The notes under the pieces were generated by a model, which saw only the letters and a program-made list of their open reading frames with translations, was not told the origin of the DNA and searched no databases. A stretch of DNA of 64,000 bases from Serilophus lunatus (lineage: Eukaryota > Chordata > Aves > Passeriformes > Eurylaimidae). Each line of letters starts with the position of its first letter. Position 1 is the stretch's first letter. Shown piece by piece: positions 49,865-63,021 of this stretch. The stretch is taken from the NCBI GenBank assembly GCA_013399895.1, contig VXBA01001799.1, forward strand, positions 141,770 through 205,769, written 5' to 3'. The translations under genes were made by a program, and so were the position numbers.

Positions 49865-52800
49865 ACCAATTAGAGAAAGGCTTTAAGTATGTGTAGCAGA
49901 TTAGCTACTTACATAATTCATACTATTTAACAATCTGTGGAGTCCTTATCTATAAACACAGACACTTTTACATGAATTACAAAGCAAACATATGATCTAG
50001 TTTAGAGTACCTGGCTCTTGCTGGGAAAAATGTTTATCAAACTCTTTTAATACTGTGGCTGAGAGTCGGCAGAAATGGGTCTTTTGGATACATGGACCCA
50101 AATGTGCATACATCACTTCTCCCAGTTATGTGATTCATAGACTAAACATATCTTCCTTTGGTGTCAAAAATGCCCAAATATTATCAGAGTCTGTTTTTTG
50201 TGGGGTTTTGTTATTTTTTACAGGGAGACTTCTGAGTGCACCTTTGCAGTCCTTTGACAAATATTCATATACACAGTGACTTGCTACACATGGTTGCTTA
50301 CGTTTCAGGTGTGGGGTTTTTTTAAACACAGGATAATTCTTAAAACATTGCATTTCATAAGTCATTCCTGTTTGCAGAGTCAGTAATTTATTTTTTTCAT
50401 CTGAAAGATTTTTTAATAAGAAATTCACTATAATTAAACATTAAAAACCTTACTAGGAACACGGTAACTTTTCGTTTCAGTACTTTAAGATTATTTTCTC
50501 TAGGCATCGTTGAGATACTCAATTCTGAAAAGAATTAATTCCTGCTTTCTATCAGGCTTATACTGGTTTCTATAACAGTATGATATGGATGATATTAGGT
50601 ATAACAGCTTAATTGTTAAAAATTTAAAAGTCCAAGTGGAGTGAGAAGAAACTGCAGACAAACAAAATCCTTTGATTTATAGAAGAAAGTGGACCTTGAC
50701 TTGAAATGACAGATTTGAAATGGTTTGACATGTTTTCATTGAGAATTTCACTAAATTTATGACATTATTGTAAAACATTCCATTTCACCCAGGCTGTTTT
50801 GCATAGAAAACTAGAAAGAACTGATGATTGCATTTTAAACAGTCCTTTTTCAGGCAGGAGCAAACAAATGGTTTTTATTATCAAAAGCAAACAACTTTTT
50901 TATTCTACAGCATCATTTTCCTAGAAAAAAAGAATTGATGTATGAAATCTGAATATCATATTACTGTATTCAAGATTTGATGTAGTATGAAGCTGATTTC
51001 TTTGCAATATTTTCCCTGAAATTCTAATAGAGCTTGTACTCTGGTTATATTTAACTGTCTTTACACGTGTGAAATTGTTAAACCAACTTCCTCTTTCATT
51101 CTGTCCTTTTGCTAGTCCAGGTTCTGCCAGTGCTCATAACTCACAAAATGAGAGCCTTCCCCTGAGGAGAGGGAGCTGAAGGTATTTGGGAGAATTTTAG
51201 TAGTTAAGCAGATGCATGTTTGGTAAACATTGGGAGAAATGAAATTTAGAAATGGTTCTATGTTTTAAATCAAAAAGTTAATTCAGGATCAGGAAAAATA
51301 CCCTTCCAGAATTTTAGAAAATTTAGTTCTTCCTTCTTTAGATATGTCTCAACATGATACACATCAGTGCACACAGGCTTAGATAAACTACACATACCTT
51401 TTAGGTTTTTAAAGATAAAAGCAGAGAGAAACTTATTAAAATGTTTCCAGAGTGTCAAACTGAAATGTGCAGAATTTAACATATTTCTATACAGATAATA
51501 CAAGGTATTCTAAATTGTTTATCAATAATCTTGTATTTGATGTGGAAGGGAAAAATGATCAGCATAAACTAAGAATGGAAAAAACAGACAAAAGAAAAAA
51601 AATAAAACCAAACCAGCTACTGTTTATTCATTTGAAAAGTGAAAGAGAAAAGGTTAACAGTTACATACTTAAAAATTCATATTCCCTCTGTGTTGACATC
51701 AGAACGTCTAATAACATATCAGAACGAGACAGTCCTGCCAATAATCTCAGCCTTTTACCATATTTAAGCTTATACAGCTATAGCTTAAATCTCATAGGAC
51801 AGTTAGTAGGAGGTGAAATGAGAGAGAGACAAAAATTATTAAGTATTTAAATGGCACTAATTAAACTTACTGTGAAACCAGAAAATATTGATTCAGTCTA
51901 TTAATCCCCTCTCTTCTTTATTTCACATATGGGGAAAATATGTGAAAAAATATTTTTCATATTTTTGTAGTTCTATGCTTAACACCAAACAGAACCAAAG
52001 CTAAAACAAAGTTAACTGAAGAGTAAGACACTGGGATTTTGCTGTGATTTCTCTATTAAAAACTCTCAGTATAGGAAAGAGAACATACATGTTGCAATGA
52101 GTGGCAAAGATAACTTTCTACCAGTCATGAAAGACTGCTACTATTCTCTGCTACTTAGATGCATTTTTGCACTAGAGTTTTGCAATTTACTTGACTTCAG
52201 ATTTGCTTGTGAAACATCTGCAGAATTGGGGACTTCCCTTCTACATCCTTGAGTGAAGCTGCTGTTAAATCAAATAACATTTTATTAGGTTCAGAAATAA
52301 AGGAAGCTTATTTCTCTTTGCTCATTATGTGCTTAGAGACTACAAAACTGTGACAGCCTTCATAAAATCAAACGCTTCTTTAGATAATAATATAGAATAG
52401 ATAATGTGTGTGCCCAATGCAGGGTGGCAGCACTAATTGAGGGAATCTCTCTTTCCTGCTGCTGGTTGCAGCCCAGGCAAGAGTAGGTGTCAGAAACTGA
52501 CACCATAAGCATCCAGAACATGTCTTTGCTTATAATCAAACAACACCAGTAGTGAAATATGAACAGAAAAAGCGGTACCTTGGGTGTTCTGTCCCATGCG
52601 CTGTGCTAAAAGGAAATTGTGGGTAAACACACAAAACACACGTCCTGGCAGACACTTTCTGGTTCTACCACATTCATACTCTTGCCAGACATTATCTTGC
52701 AGTATAAACTTGAAAGTAGAAATCTCTTTCAACATCATTAGTTATTAATGAATCAAGACGGATGCTTTTATCATGGAAGTTTGTTTCTTGTTAATATATA

Positions 52801-53820
52801 GTAGATTACAACTGACATGACTCCATGAACTAAGAATTAATACAACTGAGATGCCTTTTACTTGTATATAAATTAGAATCACAGTATTATGGCAAGTAAG
52901 AAAGGAATGGAAATGCAGAGATGAGCAACTTTCACCAATGAGAACCTCAAATCGAATTTTTGGTTTGTCAAAGGTCCACTTCAAGGGCAAAGGGGAGAAC
53001 ATGGACAATGGAGACAACTCTGAGGTTGAATGCACTTTCTTCATTTCCATACACAGTAACACAGGGCAGTACCAGGGGCTTGCAGACCACTACACCAAGC
53101 ACTGCTTATTCACTTAAATTTTAAGTCTTTCTCTGTTCATTACAAGGCATTTATAGATTTACATTTTAAATGCCATCTTGAAAGCCCCGCAAGAACTCCA
53201 AGCTTCAGAATTATCTTTTCTCATGTTTGTCAATTTTCCTTTCTTTACACAACGAAAATTCTTCATTATCTACTTGTTTACTTCTAAGAGCACCCTTAAT
53301 CTGCTGTGCTACGCAATCTTGTGTCTCAAAATTAAAACAAATTTTATCATCCAAAGCCTATTCCACCCCTTTACAAAGCTTAGTTCTAACATATTTCATG
53401 TCCACTTGCTTAAAATGTCAAAAAGAATTACTACTAACAACTTTTGGTGTTATTTTTGACTTGAAAGGAAAAAAGCAATCTTTAACTCCTGAGCACATAA
53501 TTATAAAACAATGTAAAAGGACACGTTCTAATTTTACTTGTCCTCATTCATCATTACTTTGCTACTTTTAGATGCCATTTTTGGACTTATAACTGGACAT
53601 TCTGGACAACCAGACCTCAACCAGATTTCTTATTCATGGAGCTCTGACCTCAGCCTCAATATGGTGTTACAGTGCCCTTTAGTAAAAGCAAAAATAAAGG
53701 TTGAGATGTTAGAGATAGGTGGCAAGAGAGGAAGACAGTGCATTTTTATTTGTTTTGCTGTTTTGCTGGGGGTGCATTTTAAGAAACAGAAATAGTAGTT
53801 GTTGTCTGGAACAGTACCAT

Positions 53821-53876
53821 CTGAAAATAATTTACAAAGCGGTGAATATATTGCCTAAAGTGTTATACTATCAAAA
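53821..53876. repeat. Copy A of a diverged 56-bp repeat
   Basis: This copy contains CTGAAAATAATTTACAAAG, GTGAATATATTGCCTAAAG and TTATACTATCAAAA. It matches copy B at 54418-54473 at roughly four of five positions with one small indel. The family is not recognised. Confidence 0.75.
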
Positions 53877-54417
53877 GCTCCTGGCTGGGTTCCAGTGACT
53901 GAGCTGAAAGAATCTCCGGACCCCAGAGGCTGCTGGATTCAGTGCGAGTTGTAACATCCGTGAAATAAGAAATAAAAAGACCCATCTGATATATTTTCAT
54001 GATCTATATGCACCAGTACAGCCAAAACCCAAGCAATTGTTATGCCTGAGGTAAGTTTTTTGATCTTAAGATCTGCATCTACCAGAATACTGTTGTAATA
54101 ATCAGAAACAAAATGACTGAACAGTTACAGTTTCTACTGTTTGCTCCAGCATCCAGTATGGAATATGTAACTATAAAAAAACCATTTCACATTACATATG
54201 TCTATCACTGTCTCTATCTCAAATTAAGAAAATTCAAGCTTTATGTTAGGTTTAAAAGAAAAAAAAAAAAAGTAAATCATGAGAAGTCAGATTTTTTTTT
54301 TCAATATATATATTTTTGGGAAAATAGTAGTCCAAACCTGAATTTCTTAAATTACTGTAAGACAAAATCGGCATTTCAAGAAATGGAAAAAGATATATGT
54401 GGACAGCAAAGTACAGT

Positions 54418-54473
54418 ATGAAAATAACTTCCAAAGGCAGTGAATATGTTGCCTAAAACATTATACTATAAAA
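54418..54473. repeat. Copy B of a diverged 56-bp repeat
   Basis: This copy contains ATGAAAATAACTTCCAAAG, GTGAATATGTTGCCTAAAA and TTATACTATAAAA, in the same orientation as copy A about 600 bp away. It could be a local duplication or two scraps of one old dispersed repeat. Confidence 0.75.
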
Positions 54474-55515
54474 TACAAAATTATGCAATCATTTCCTGAA
54501 GAAAAAAATGCTTATTAGAAGACTTATGAAGTCATAGACTAACTAAGAATTTTCCCAGCAGTACTTCAGTAGGTCCCTGCCTTTATGGTAGCTTCTTAAG
54601 ATTACTAAATTGTATTTCCAATGAACAAAAGAATCATTATGTATTTGTTTATCCTTTCTGCAAACCTTTCTAACATACTTAATATATTAGCCATTTATTA
54701 ATACATTTTTTAGAACAGAGATTTAGCAGTGATAAGATAGACTAGCTCAAAATAGCACAGAAGTTTTTTAAGTACTTGCCATAATTTGTATGAAGTAGTA
54801 CTATTGAATTACTAACAGCATTTGTCTTGCTTACAGACCTCCAAATTCAGCTAACTTTTTATGTATAGGTACCAAATAAGATGATACAACACGTTCTGAC
54901 ATGATGATGATCTGGGATCAAAGCAAGTGAAAATATCAGCAAGTTTTGGAAATGTCTTCCTAACTCTTTTTTCTCTTGCTTCTTTTGCTTTTGCATGCAC
55001 AAAAGAACTTCAGGACTTTTTAAAAGACATGCAGACGTCCTCTGAATACAACTGAATATATGTACCAGTGAAGCAAATTTATGAACTTTTAACTGTCATG
55101 GAAACCAATACCCAGGTATTTCCCTTTTGGATTCTTTATGAAAGAGAATTTGTATGTTGACATTTTAGGAAGTCATGCATTGCTACTAATCTTCTGTTTC
55201 AATATCTATATATAATAGCTATTTTTTGAAGCAAATTTTCTATAGAGGCACCTGTAATGTTTTTGAACACACAGCCTATTTCTTCTGTCAGACACAGTTG
55301 AATTTTAAGTATGCTTTCTGTATTTCTCATCCTATTACTGAAGAGCACTTCAGAGCACAGCTATGGAAGACCATGTCTATTCATATGTCTACAAAAAAAA
55401 GTTTTGCAGAATATATCCTAGAAGAGAACAATTGAAATTCTGATACTATCAAACTGCAACAGTTACTCAAATTACTCTAATTAAAAATATTAAAAAAGGA
55501 GAAATCTGGTAGGAC

Positions 55516-55531
55516 AAAAAAAAAAAAAAAA
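55516..55531. repeat. Poly-A run (16 A; T on the gene strand)
   Basis: Sixteen A about 80 bp inside intron 3 from the exon 3 donor. In the transcript this is a U-rich run shortly downstream of the splice donor. Confidence 0.9.
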
Positions 55532-55611
55532 GGTAAGCAGCAATTTGGCTCAGTTAAAAGGATATATTTCACTACTGTTGAATATGCTTAAATGTTCTCC
55601 AGCACACTCAC

Positions 55612-56130
55612 CTCCTTTTGACGGTACTTAATTGCCAGTTTCAATCTTGCAAGATCATTACCACTTTGTTCTTCAATCAAGCTATTATCATCTCTGTAAT
55701 TAAGAATAATTTCCAATTCCCTGGAACTCCGCGTCTGATCCAGGAGATCTTTTGCAAATTGCTTGCATTGCCGCGACAGTTCCTCATACTCTGACTTAAA
55801 TTCATTTTCAACTTTACTCAGTTCCTGCAGCTCCCAGCTCAGTTGAAAAGCAGTAAGGAAAGGATCCTCACTGGACAAAGCAATCAATGATGGGCTTGCC
55901 AGAGCCTTGTGGATATTGAGTCTGGACCGAGAGTGGCGAAGGCTGTCCACATCTGAACTTGAGACACATTCGACACAGTTACAGCGGACTTCGTGTGGCC
56001 TGGGCACAGACACCCCTTTCTGCACAAGGAGCTTTATGATTTCATAATTGTTGGTGTGGGCAGCCAGAATAATAGGTGTAATATCCGGAGTAAATTCTGA
56101 AAACTGCTTGTCCAGAAGCACTGGTGGCAC
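55612..56130 (-). CDS. TRPC4: TRPC4 exon 3: last ankyrin repeats, zinc site, linker helices
   Basis: The exon is 519 nt, 173 codons, phase 0 at both ends (about residues 127-299). The acceptor is TTCCACAG and the donor GTGAGT. The first codon is GTG (Val), continuing from upstream coding; it is not a start. It begins VPPVLLDKQFSEFTPDITPI, then the ankyrin-type stretch ILAAHTNNYEIIKLLVQKG. HEVRCNCVEC follows, with His172, Cys176, Cys178 and Cys181, the zinc ligands seen in TRPC4/5 structures. After that come the linker helices, with the conserved SRSRLNI and ALASPSLIALSSEDPF, and a long charged helical stretch ending KYRQKE. Residue 200 is His (RLNIHKAL) where human TRPC4 as I recall has Tyr. 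Identity to TRPC4 is very high. Confidence 0.98.
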
Positions 56131-59100
56131 CTGTGGAAAAAAGGCAGAAACCCTTACAGGCCTCTTTATTGAACAAGAATTATGGGAAATTAAGCTACAA
56201 ATGGATTAATAGGTAATACACTTTGCCTCTGGTCAGAGTTGGAGGAAACACTTTAAGCATAATAATTCAATTAGCTAAGATAACCTTTTTCCAGACAATA
56301 AATTGTTATGAACAGGGTGTGATTTTTCATAGAACCTGTTTGTACGTAAACAATTCATGGACAATGATTCTTCAGAGCAAATTATCAGATAAACAAGGAA
56401 CAGTCAGACAAAAATGCTCCTGTTGGGTTCCTTGAAGTGATAAAGACGGAATTGCTTTCTCATATCTCACTGGTTTATCTGAGTTTTATAGAGTAGAAAG
56501 AATCATGGGGGCATAACCATGCCAGCAGTGAACAGGACACAGGCACATCAGAATTATAAAATGAAATAGGCAAGTAAATGACAAAGAAAATATATGTTTT
56601 CTTAAAGAAAATATTGAAAAGAAGACCATGTAGAGAGAGAAAAAAAGGTACCTGCTGCAAAGAGTTCAATATCTTAAGGCTCACTTCTACATTCACATGC
56701 ACAAAGAAACCTATTCTGTTTATAGAACAAGAGGGGAGTTGGTATAAAAAGGGTTCCAAGAGATTATTTTTAAAGCCTCTTTTGATATGTACTTTTTTAT
56801 TTTCAGTCTTCTTTACTAGAAAGACTGTAAGATCTTTCATTTTAAGTTTTTTTACACTACCAGGCTCTAAAGTCTTTCTCAGGTCAAGACAATTCATTAG
56901 ATTAGTAGGATTAAGAATATAGGTATAATTAGCCATTGTCAATCAAAAAAAAAAAAAGGTATTGGCACCATTGCTTACAGACTACCTTTGATCCACAGCT
57001 CAATAACCAAGTACAAACTGAATGAACACGTGACAGGTACTCTGAGTGATGCTCTTTTAGAAAGAAGAAAAAAGGAAAACATTTCACTCAAAGTTACCTT
57101 GAGGCTGGGGAAATAGATGGGTACTGCAGGGAGGAAAAATGTTTGATGTAAGTCTCATGACAGCACCATGACCTTGTTGTCAGGTGGAAAAAACACAAAA
57201 AAGCATGTGAGAATAGTGTAAGAACAAATTGAAATGACCTGTTTAGAGCCTTGAGAAGGAAAGAAGTGAAAATGTAATGCACAGATTCAGAGAGTAACTC
57301 AGTGGGAAAGAAAAGTAGAATGAAATTAAGCTGAAAATAAATGGTAGTCAGTGGATGCAAACCAATAAATAAAATCCACAGAACTTGGATTTCCTCCTCA
57401 GCCCCACTTTCTAATGAAGACACTGTGTATTTTGTACATTTGTTTAGTTATTCTGCATGTAAAACAGTTCCTGTTTGTTCAATAGGACAGTGGCTACATA
57501 TGAGATCTCCCATGTGCGTGAGCTGTAAAATAGGGGTCTAAACCAATAAGTAGCTGAATGAGAGAATTACTGTGGGAGGTGGCCACTTAAATGGGAATGG
57601 AAAAGTGGAGTGGAAAGTCAAGACTGCAGATCTGGCATTCAGGACTGTAATCACAAATTCCCTAGGGAAGTAATCCCTGCTTGGTCACAGTGTATTGCTG
57701 ACCTTGCGTAGCTGTGCCAGATTCTTAGAAGGTATATGGAGTCAACAGGCATAAATCTCTTCTCCCTTTCCATGCAGTTAGATATGCATGCTTAGCTTGG
57801 CAGTGGGTAAGGCTAGCATAGAGTCTGTTTTAACAGAGGACTGTGGGATAACTAAGTTATCTCACCCACCCTCGCAACCCTTGAAAGAGGGAGCAGCTTT
57901 CCTCACAGGCAGATGTTCACAGCCAGTGGTTCTGAGCCAACAGCTTCTGCACAACTGCATTTCTGCTCTCTCTATTCCGAAATACAAACAAAATAGTGTA
58001 GTGTGTGCAGACATACAGAGAAACATGGGTTTAATATTACCCAGGAGGTAAGGAAACCAGCTGAAAATATACTGAAGGTATATATGAATGGGGAGACACT
58101 TGGGTACAAGAACCAGCAGGTCTGTTCCCTGTACTCAGGCTCAGTTGTGGTCAGGACAAAAAACACAACCTGGGCGTATGTCTTCTCAGAGGACTCCTGC
58201 TCTGTCCCCGCTGCTCTGTCAGGTTTCTTCTAAGGCACCTCTGGGTTATATGTCACCTCCAGGCTGAACACTGTGCAGAGTCCTCATGGGGATGCCCACG
58301 TCCTCAGATTGCTTCATTATTCTTGACAAATGTGGACTGGGGCTTGAAATCCGTGTCTGTTTTTTCTCCTGTCTTCGGTGTCAGTGAGCAAATCATTTGC
58401 AACCCCTGTCCTCACTGATTATTGTAATCTTAGATTTATCTTCTCTTAGAAAAAGAGCACTGTGTGCATATACACACTTTTCCTGCTCTCTAAACTTCAG
58501 CTGAGGCCAATGCTATTGAGGCTAGAAGAAGTAAAAAATGGTAGTAGAGGTTCAAACTTTGCATTAGTAGAAATGAGATTTTAGGCTATCATAGATCTGA
58601 AAAAGATTTATAGAGAATCATGTGTTGTGTTCTGACAGTTTCTGCCACAACCAGTGAGACTCCCTCTTGGCCTCAGGTTCAGGGTACCAGGGAACAAAGG
58701 AAAGAGCTGCAAGGGCAGAAAATCCATGGACAGAAAGCGTTAACTTCAAACTCACTGACTGCTCAGAGTATTACTCTGTCACTTCGCATGTCACTAGCTT
58801 TGTACTTTCTGACAGTACTAAACTAACACTTGCTTCAAGCCCTGCCAGAACTGAAGGCTATCTTAGACATATCATCAGCTGCAAGTTCTGAAAAATTAAG
58901 ACACAGTTCAAACAACAGGGCATTACAATGATTGACTTGTACATAAGGTCCATTAACTCAAAAGCTGCTTGTTTTTCTTGTAGCTTATCAAACTCTACCA
59001 TCTTAAGCTAACTCAGATACAAGGTTAATGCACACATTTTTTAAATCATACCATCAGAATTTACCCAAGTATAGAAGTATATATTAAATAATTTCAGACT

Positions 59101-61310
59101 TAACTTACAGAAACATTTAAAGGGCAAACCCTAAGATTTCAATTTTAATTACACCACGATTTTAGCCCCTGACCCTTTACTTCCTATTTTAAGATTTTCT
59201 ACTAATTTAAACCAAAGATAGAATGTCAAGGTCAAATTATTCCCTCATCTGCAGCAAAAGTACTTATGAAGTACTTATCTTTGAAGTTCTGAGAACTCTC
59301 ATGGCACTCAGAATATTTCAGCATTTAATTGCTGATCCAAAGTACTTGCTCTTAAGTCTCCAGACTTATAATGAATTTTACTTTCAAAGTATTGAAAAAT
59401 GACTCTCTTTAATGAAGCCAAACCAAATAACCAGGACATACTGATATCAGCCACACAATCTGAAGCTTTGACACAACACTCACAGAAAACATTCCTTAAA
59501 TCCTAGAGGCTGGGAAGCTACTAGGTCTTACAGTCATTGACTGTGACTGTAACATCCCAAGGCTCAGAAGTGGTGTTAACTACATTGTATATTTTGGAGT
59601 TAGTGTGCTAAACTTGATCAGGTCAAATGACTCTTGCTTTCTTACATTTTGTTGAAAATTTTGTACTTCAACATAATTTATAGGGCTGAGCAAAATGGTG
59701 ACTCTGTATACTTGTTACGCATACCTTACACTGATGAGCAGGCAAAAGAAAACAAAACAGAAAATAACAAAGCATAGCTAAAAGTCTGTACACTTCAGTT
59801 CTCAAGGACATTTTTTTTTTTTGTCACACTTCTTTTTGCTGCACTCACTGTAAGTGAGAATGAGTCTGACTTGGATATCTAACAATCCTTTTAGATACCA
59901 AATGGAACAGTCCTCTTCAATGTGTGTTTATGCTCAATGTACAGTCTGTGTGAAGAATACCTCCTCTGCTATGACAGGAAGAGAAATCTAGGTTAAATTA
60001 ATGCCAATTAGGTCTGAGACATTCTCCTGTCACCATGATGTCAAAGTAGAGATTGCTTGCTGATGATCTCTCAAACATCCAGGAAACAGAAGAATATAAG
60101 TCAGTTTGGAAAAGGTGGAACGTAAACCCCAGGTGCATCCTTTTATCCATCTAGATTTCTCATAATGACTTTTATTCCCATAATATCTAAACAGAGAGAC
60201 TGAAAACTGCAGTACTTATTTACCCACTGTTTAGTGAAAGAACTTGGAATCTATGTACACCTATTTCCTAGGGCAAACAGATAGCTTGTCTGGTACTTGT
60301 CTTTGTATTTTTATTTACAATTATATTGCCCTTTGTTTGTAAAGGGAAGCAAAGCCTGCAATGGCTTCAAAGAGTTAGAGGAATACATTTCTGAGTCATA
60401 TCAACCATGACAGCATGATTGGAGGAAAAATATAAAGCGAAGGGAAAAAAGGATATATGACCTAAGATGAATACATGTCATCGCACACAGTATGACATTT
60501 TATAAGGAAATTAATACTATAAAGGTGTGTCATCAAGCTCTTAGTTTCTTCAGCACTATTGCTCTATAGCTGTCATCAGTCAAACACCTTGAAAATTGTT
60601 AACTTTACATTTCAGAATAGTCCACAGCACACAAGTTATCCCTGTGCATATACAGTTTCATGATTTACTTTCTGGTTTGTTGAGTTCCGCTCTTCTTTGG
60701 TTTGCTATTATTGTATCATTATTGTTTCAGCTGAAACACATCCAGATTATGGCAATGGAATTAGTTCCACCAGGGTTCAAAAATTCCTCCTACCTCAACT
60801 CCTTTCAGATGCACTAAGTCACTGATAAACATCCAGATAAACTGAATAACTTGAAGATATAATGTCAAGATAACTTGAATTCAGTTGTCACAGCATTGGA
60901 GGGGCCTGTAAACAGTCAATTCTGAAAGTCATGATGTCACTATCCTCACAAGACCTCATAAACTGCAGGACTGCAGTGGTGGCTCCAGATTTGGCCTAAA
61001 GTCCTTTTCCTTTTCTTAGGCCACCAAGTGTGTAAGGCAGACAAGGGGATGGAAGTTGCCAAACTGAGTTCAGGGACAGCATGATTTCAGAGCACTGTGT
61101 GTGATAGCAGCCACACTGGCAGCCATATTACGTAACCACATCCATCTGGTATATTGTTATTTTCTGCTTTCCATAGTCAACTTCCCCAGCCTCTCTTGGA
61201 AAGGGTTCAACTTGTTTATTGTCTTATTACATTTCCTAAAGTTAAGTACCACATTCTTAATATGATACTGAAGTATTATCTTTTATTTTACAGTATTATG
61301 CTTCCATGTC

Positions 61311-61326
61311 TTTTTTTTTTTTTTTT
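61311..61326. repeat. Poly-T run (16 T)
   Basis: Sixteen T followed by GTAGGAAACAG. No associated element recognised. Confidence 0.9.
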
Positions 61327-62954
61327 GTAGGAAACAGATGTATCCACAAAACAGACATAGGAAATAGACATGAAACAGATGCAGGAAACAAAAGTATCCA
61401 TGGATCTTCTTATGAATGAACATTTTCATGAGATTTAATTAACATTTTCATACCCACATTCATCTCAGTGCTGTCAAGGTGTTTAATGCTTGTCTTCCAG
61501 ATTTCTTTTCTCTGGATTCTAATGTAATTCCAGTTATCAACTAATGTCAGGTAAATACAGTAAAAATATTATTACTAAAAAATCAGATATTTTTGTGTGG
61601 ACATTCTTGAACAAAATATTCTAGATTACTTTTAAAATTTATTTTTTAACAGTCATTTATTCAAAAGTGTGCCTATATTAAAAGTGTGCCCTAATAAGGA
61701 CCAATCCCCCAACATATTTTTTTTCAGATTAAATAATTGTGATTCTACCATATGATTATGACAAATCTATTAATTTTATAAAATTTCCCTAATATTTCCT
61801 TTTGAAAAGAGTATACTTCATGTCAGCAGAGACAAGCTCTGATAAGCAACCCAAGCCATATATCTACCTTTATACAGCTGAAATCAGGTGAGATAAAAAA
61901 TCTCCTTAGCATACAGCCTGACAGAATTTGTCAGACACAAGCCATATGCTAACTAGCTCAAAACTTGAGAGCTGTGCCATCTCATGCTGACACTGACCCA
62001 CAGCTAACCACGGCTCATGTACCGCTGGGACATGAGACAGGTATTTTTCAAAGTACTGGGATTCATCATTCTGGCCAATTTGCCCAGGTCTGTGAGAGGA
62101 AAATATGAAAAACTAATGCTGAATGTGTTAACTTCAGAAGATTACTTTTAGTCTATCTCCCATTAGTAGGGAGAGAAGCTGACATTTTTGATTCCTTGTC
62201 AGTCTTTTCCAATGTATATCACATATATCATATTTTTAAGGATCAGGCCTAAATGCCCTTATTGGGTGCTAATATGCATTACTGTTAGCAAAGGACAACT
62301 TCTGCCCTTTTAGAATAGTGTTTTCTGTGATGTCACATTCATGCATTTTCCTGAAAATTCACTTTTAGCTTTGCTGCAACATGACTAGGGACAGGGATGC
62401 TTCCATAGCTAAATACAAAATCCCTGTTACATTTAAGGAGTGCTTTCCTCTTTGTTTGTCTGTAAATTTTGAAAAGTTAAATTTACAAGTTTGAGTTATT
62501 GTTATTCCGTCTTTCCTAACTACAACCTGAGTTTCAAAACCTTGGAGTTTTTGTTTTGTTTTGTTTGTTTTTTTTTTTAAATCAGTTACACTCAACCTAC
62601 CTTAAGACATGAGCCTAAAAAGCATTTTCTAGTGCTTTTTCATGCTCATCTTATTACAGCTGAATCAATTTGTGTGCCACAATAGTCTCAGCATGAACTG
62701 ATCACTTCAGGTCTCCATGCCAGCTACACTGTACAAAAAGCACTAATGTAAAATATTAATGAAAAGGAAAAAAGGTCCAATCTTTCCCTAAAGCCCTGCA
62801 GGAGGTGGGTGAATATATTGCATCAGTTCCATATAATGTTTGTGCAGTTTTAGCCCATAAATTCTTGTTCTATAAAATGTGGGTACAGAGAATACTTTAT
62901 TTCTTTACTAGAGTTTCAATTTTCTACATACTCATTCCTTCAGACCTTCCTTAT

Positions 62955-63021
62955 GGGAGTTGGAACTAGATGATCTTTAAGGCCGCTTGCAAGCCAGGCC
63001 ATTCTATGATTCTAGGATTCT
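62955..63021 (+). mobile_element. CR1 LINE 3' tail
   Basis: GGAGTTGGAACTAGATGATCTTTAAGG, then CAGGCCATTCTATGATTCTAGGATTCTA: the closing segment of a CR1 with its ATTCTATGATTCT repeats. Only the last 65-70 bases are present. These very short tails are typical of CR1, which usually truncates at its 5' side on insertion. Confidence 0.88.

Larger units (their letters stand above)
31718..55611 (-). other. TRPC4: TRPC4 intron 3 (23.9 kb)
   Basis: The largest complete intron here, from the GTGAGT donor of exon 3 to the CTCTCTAG acceptor of exon 4. It holds two LTR copies, three CR1 loci, a CR1 tail, two hairpins, a diverged repeat pair and several simple repeats, all listed separately. The gaps at 33375-37230, 38125-39190, 39385-43465, 43955-48550 and 49870-53815 are AT-rich and hold nothing else that I can recognise. 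ORFs there look like chance readings. Confidence 0.92.

Noticed and set aside
7030..56130. Assignment to TRPC5 instead of TRPC4
   Set aside because: Turret and S6 are shared by both, but exons 3 and 8 follow TRPC4 where the two paralogues differ.
56475..56957. Processed retrocopy on the plus strand ending in the 13-A run
   Set aside because: No polyadenylation signal precedes the A run, and the plus-strand ORF (114 codons) resembles no known protein.
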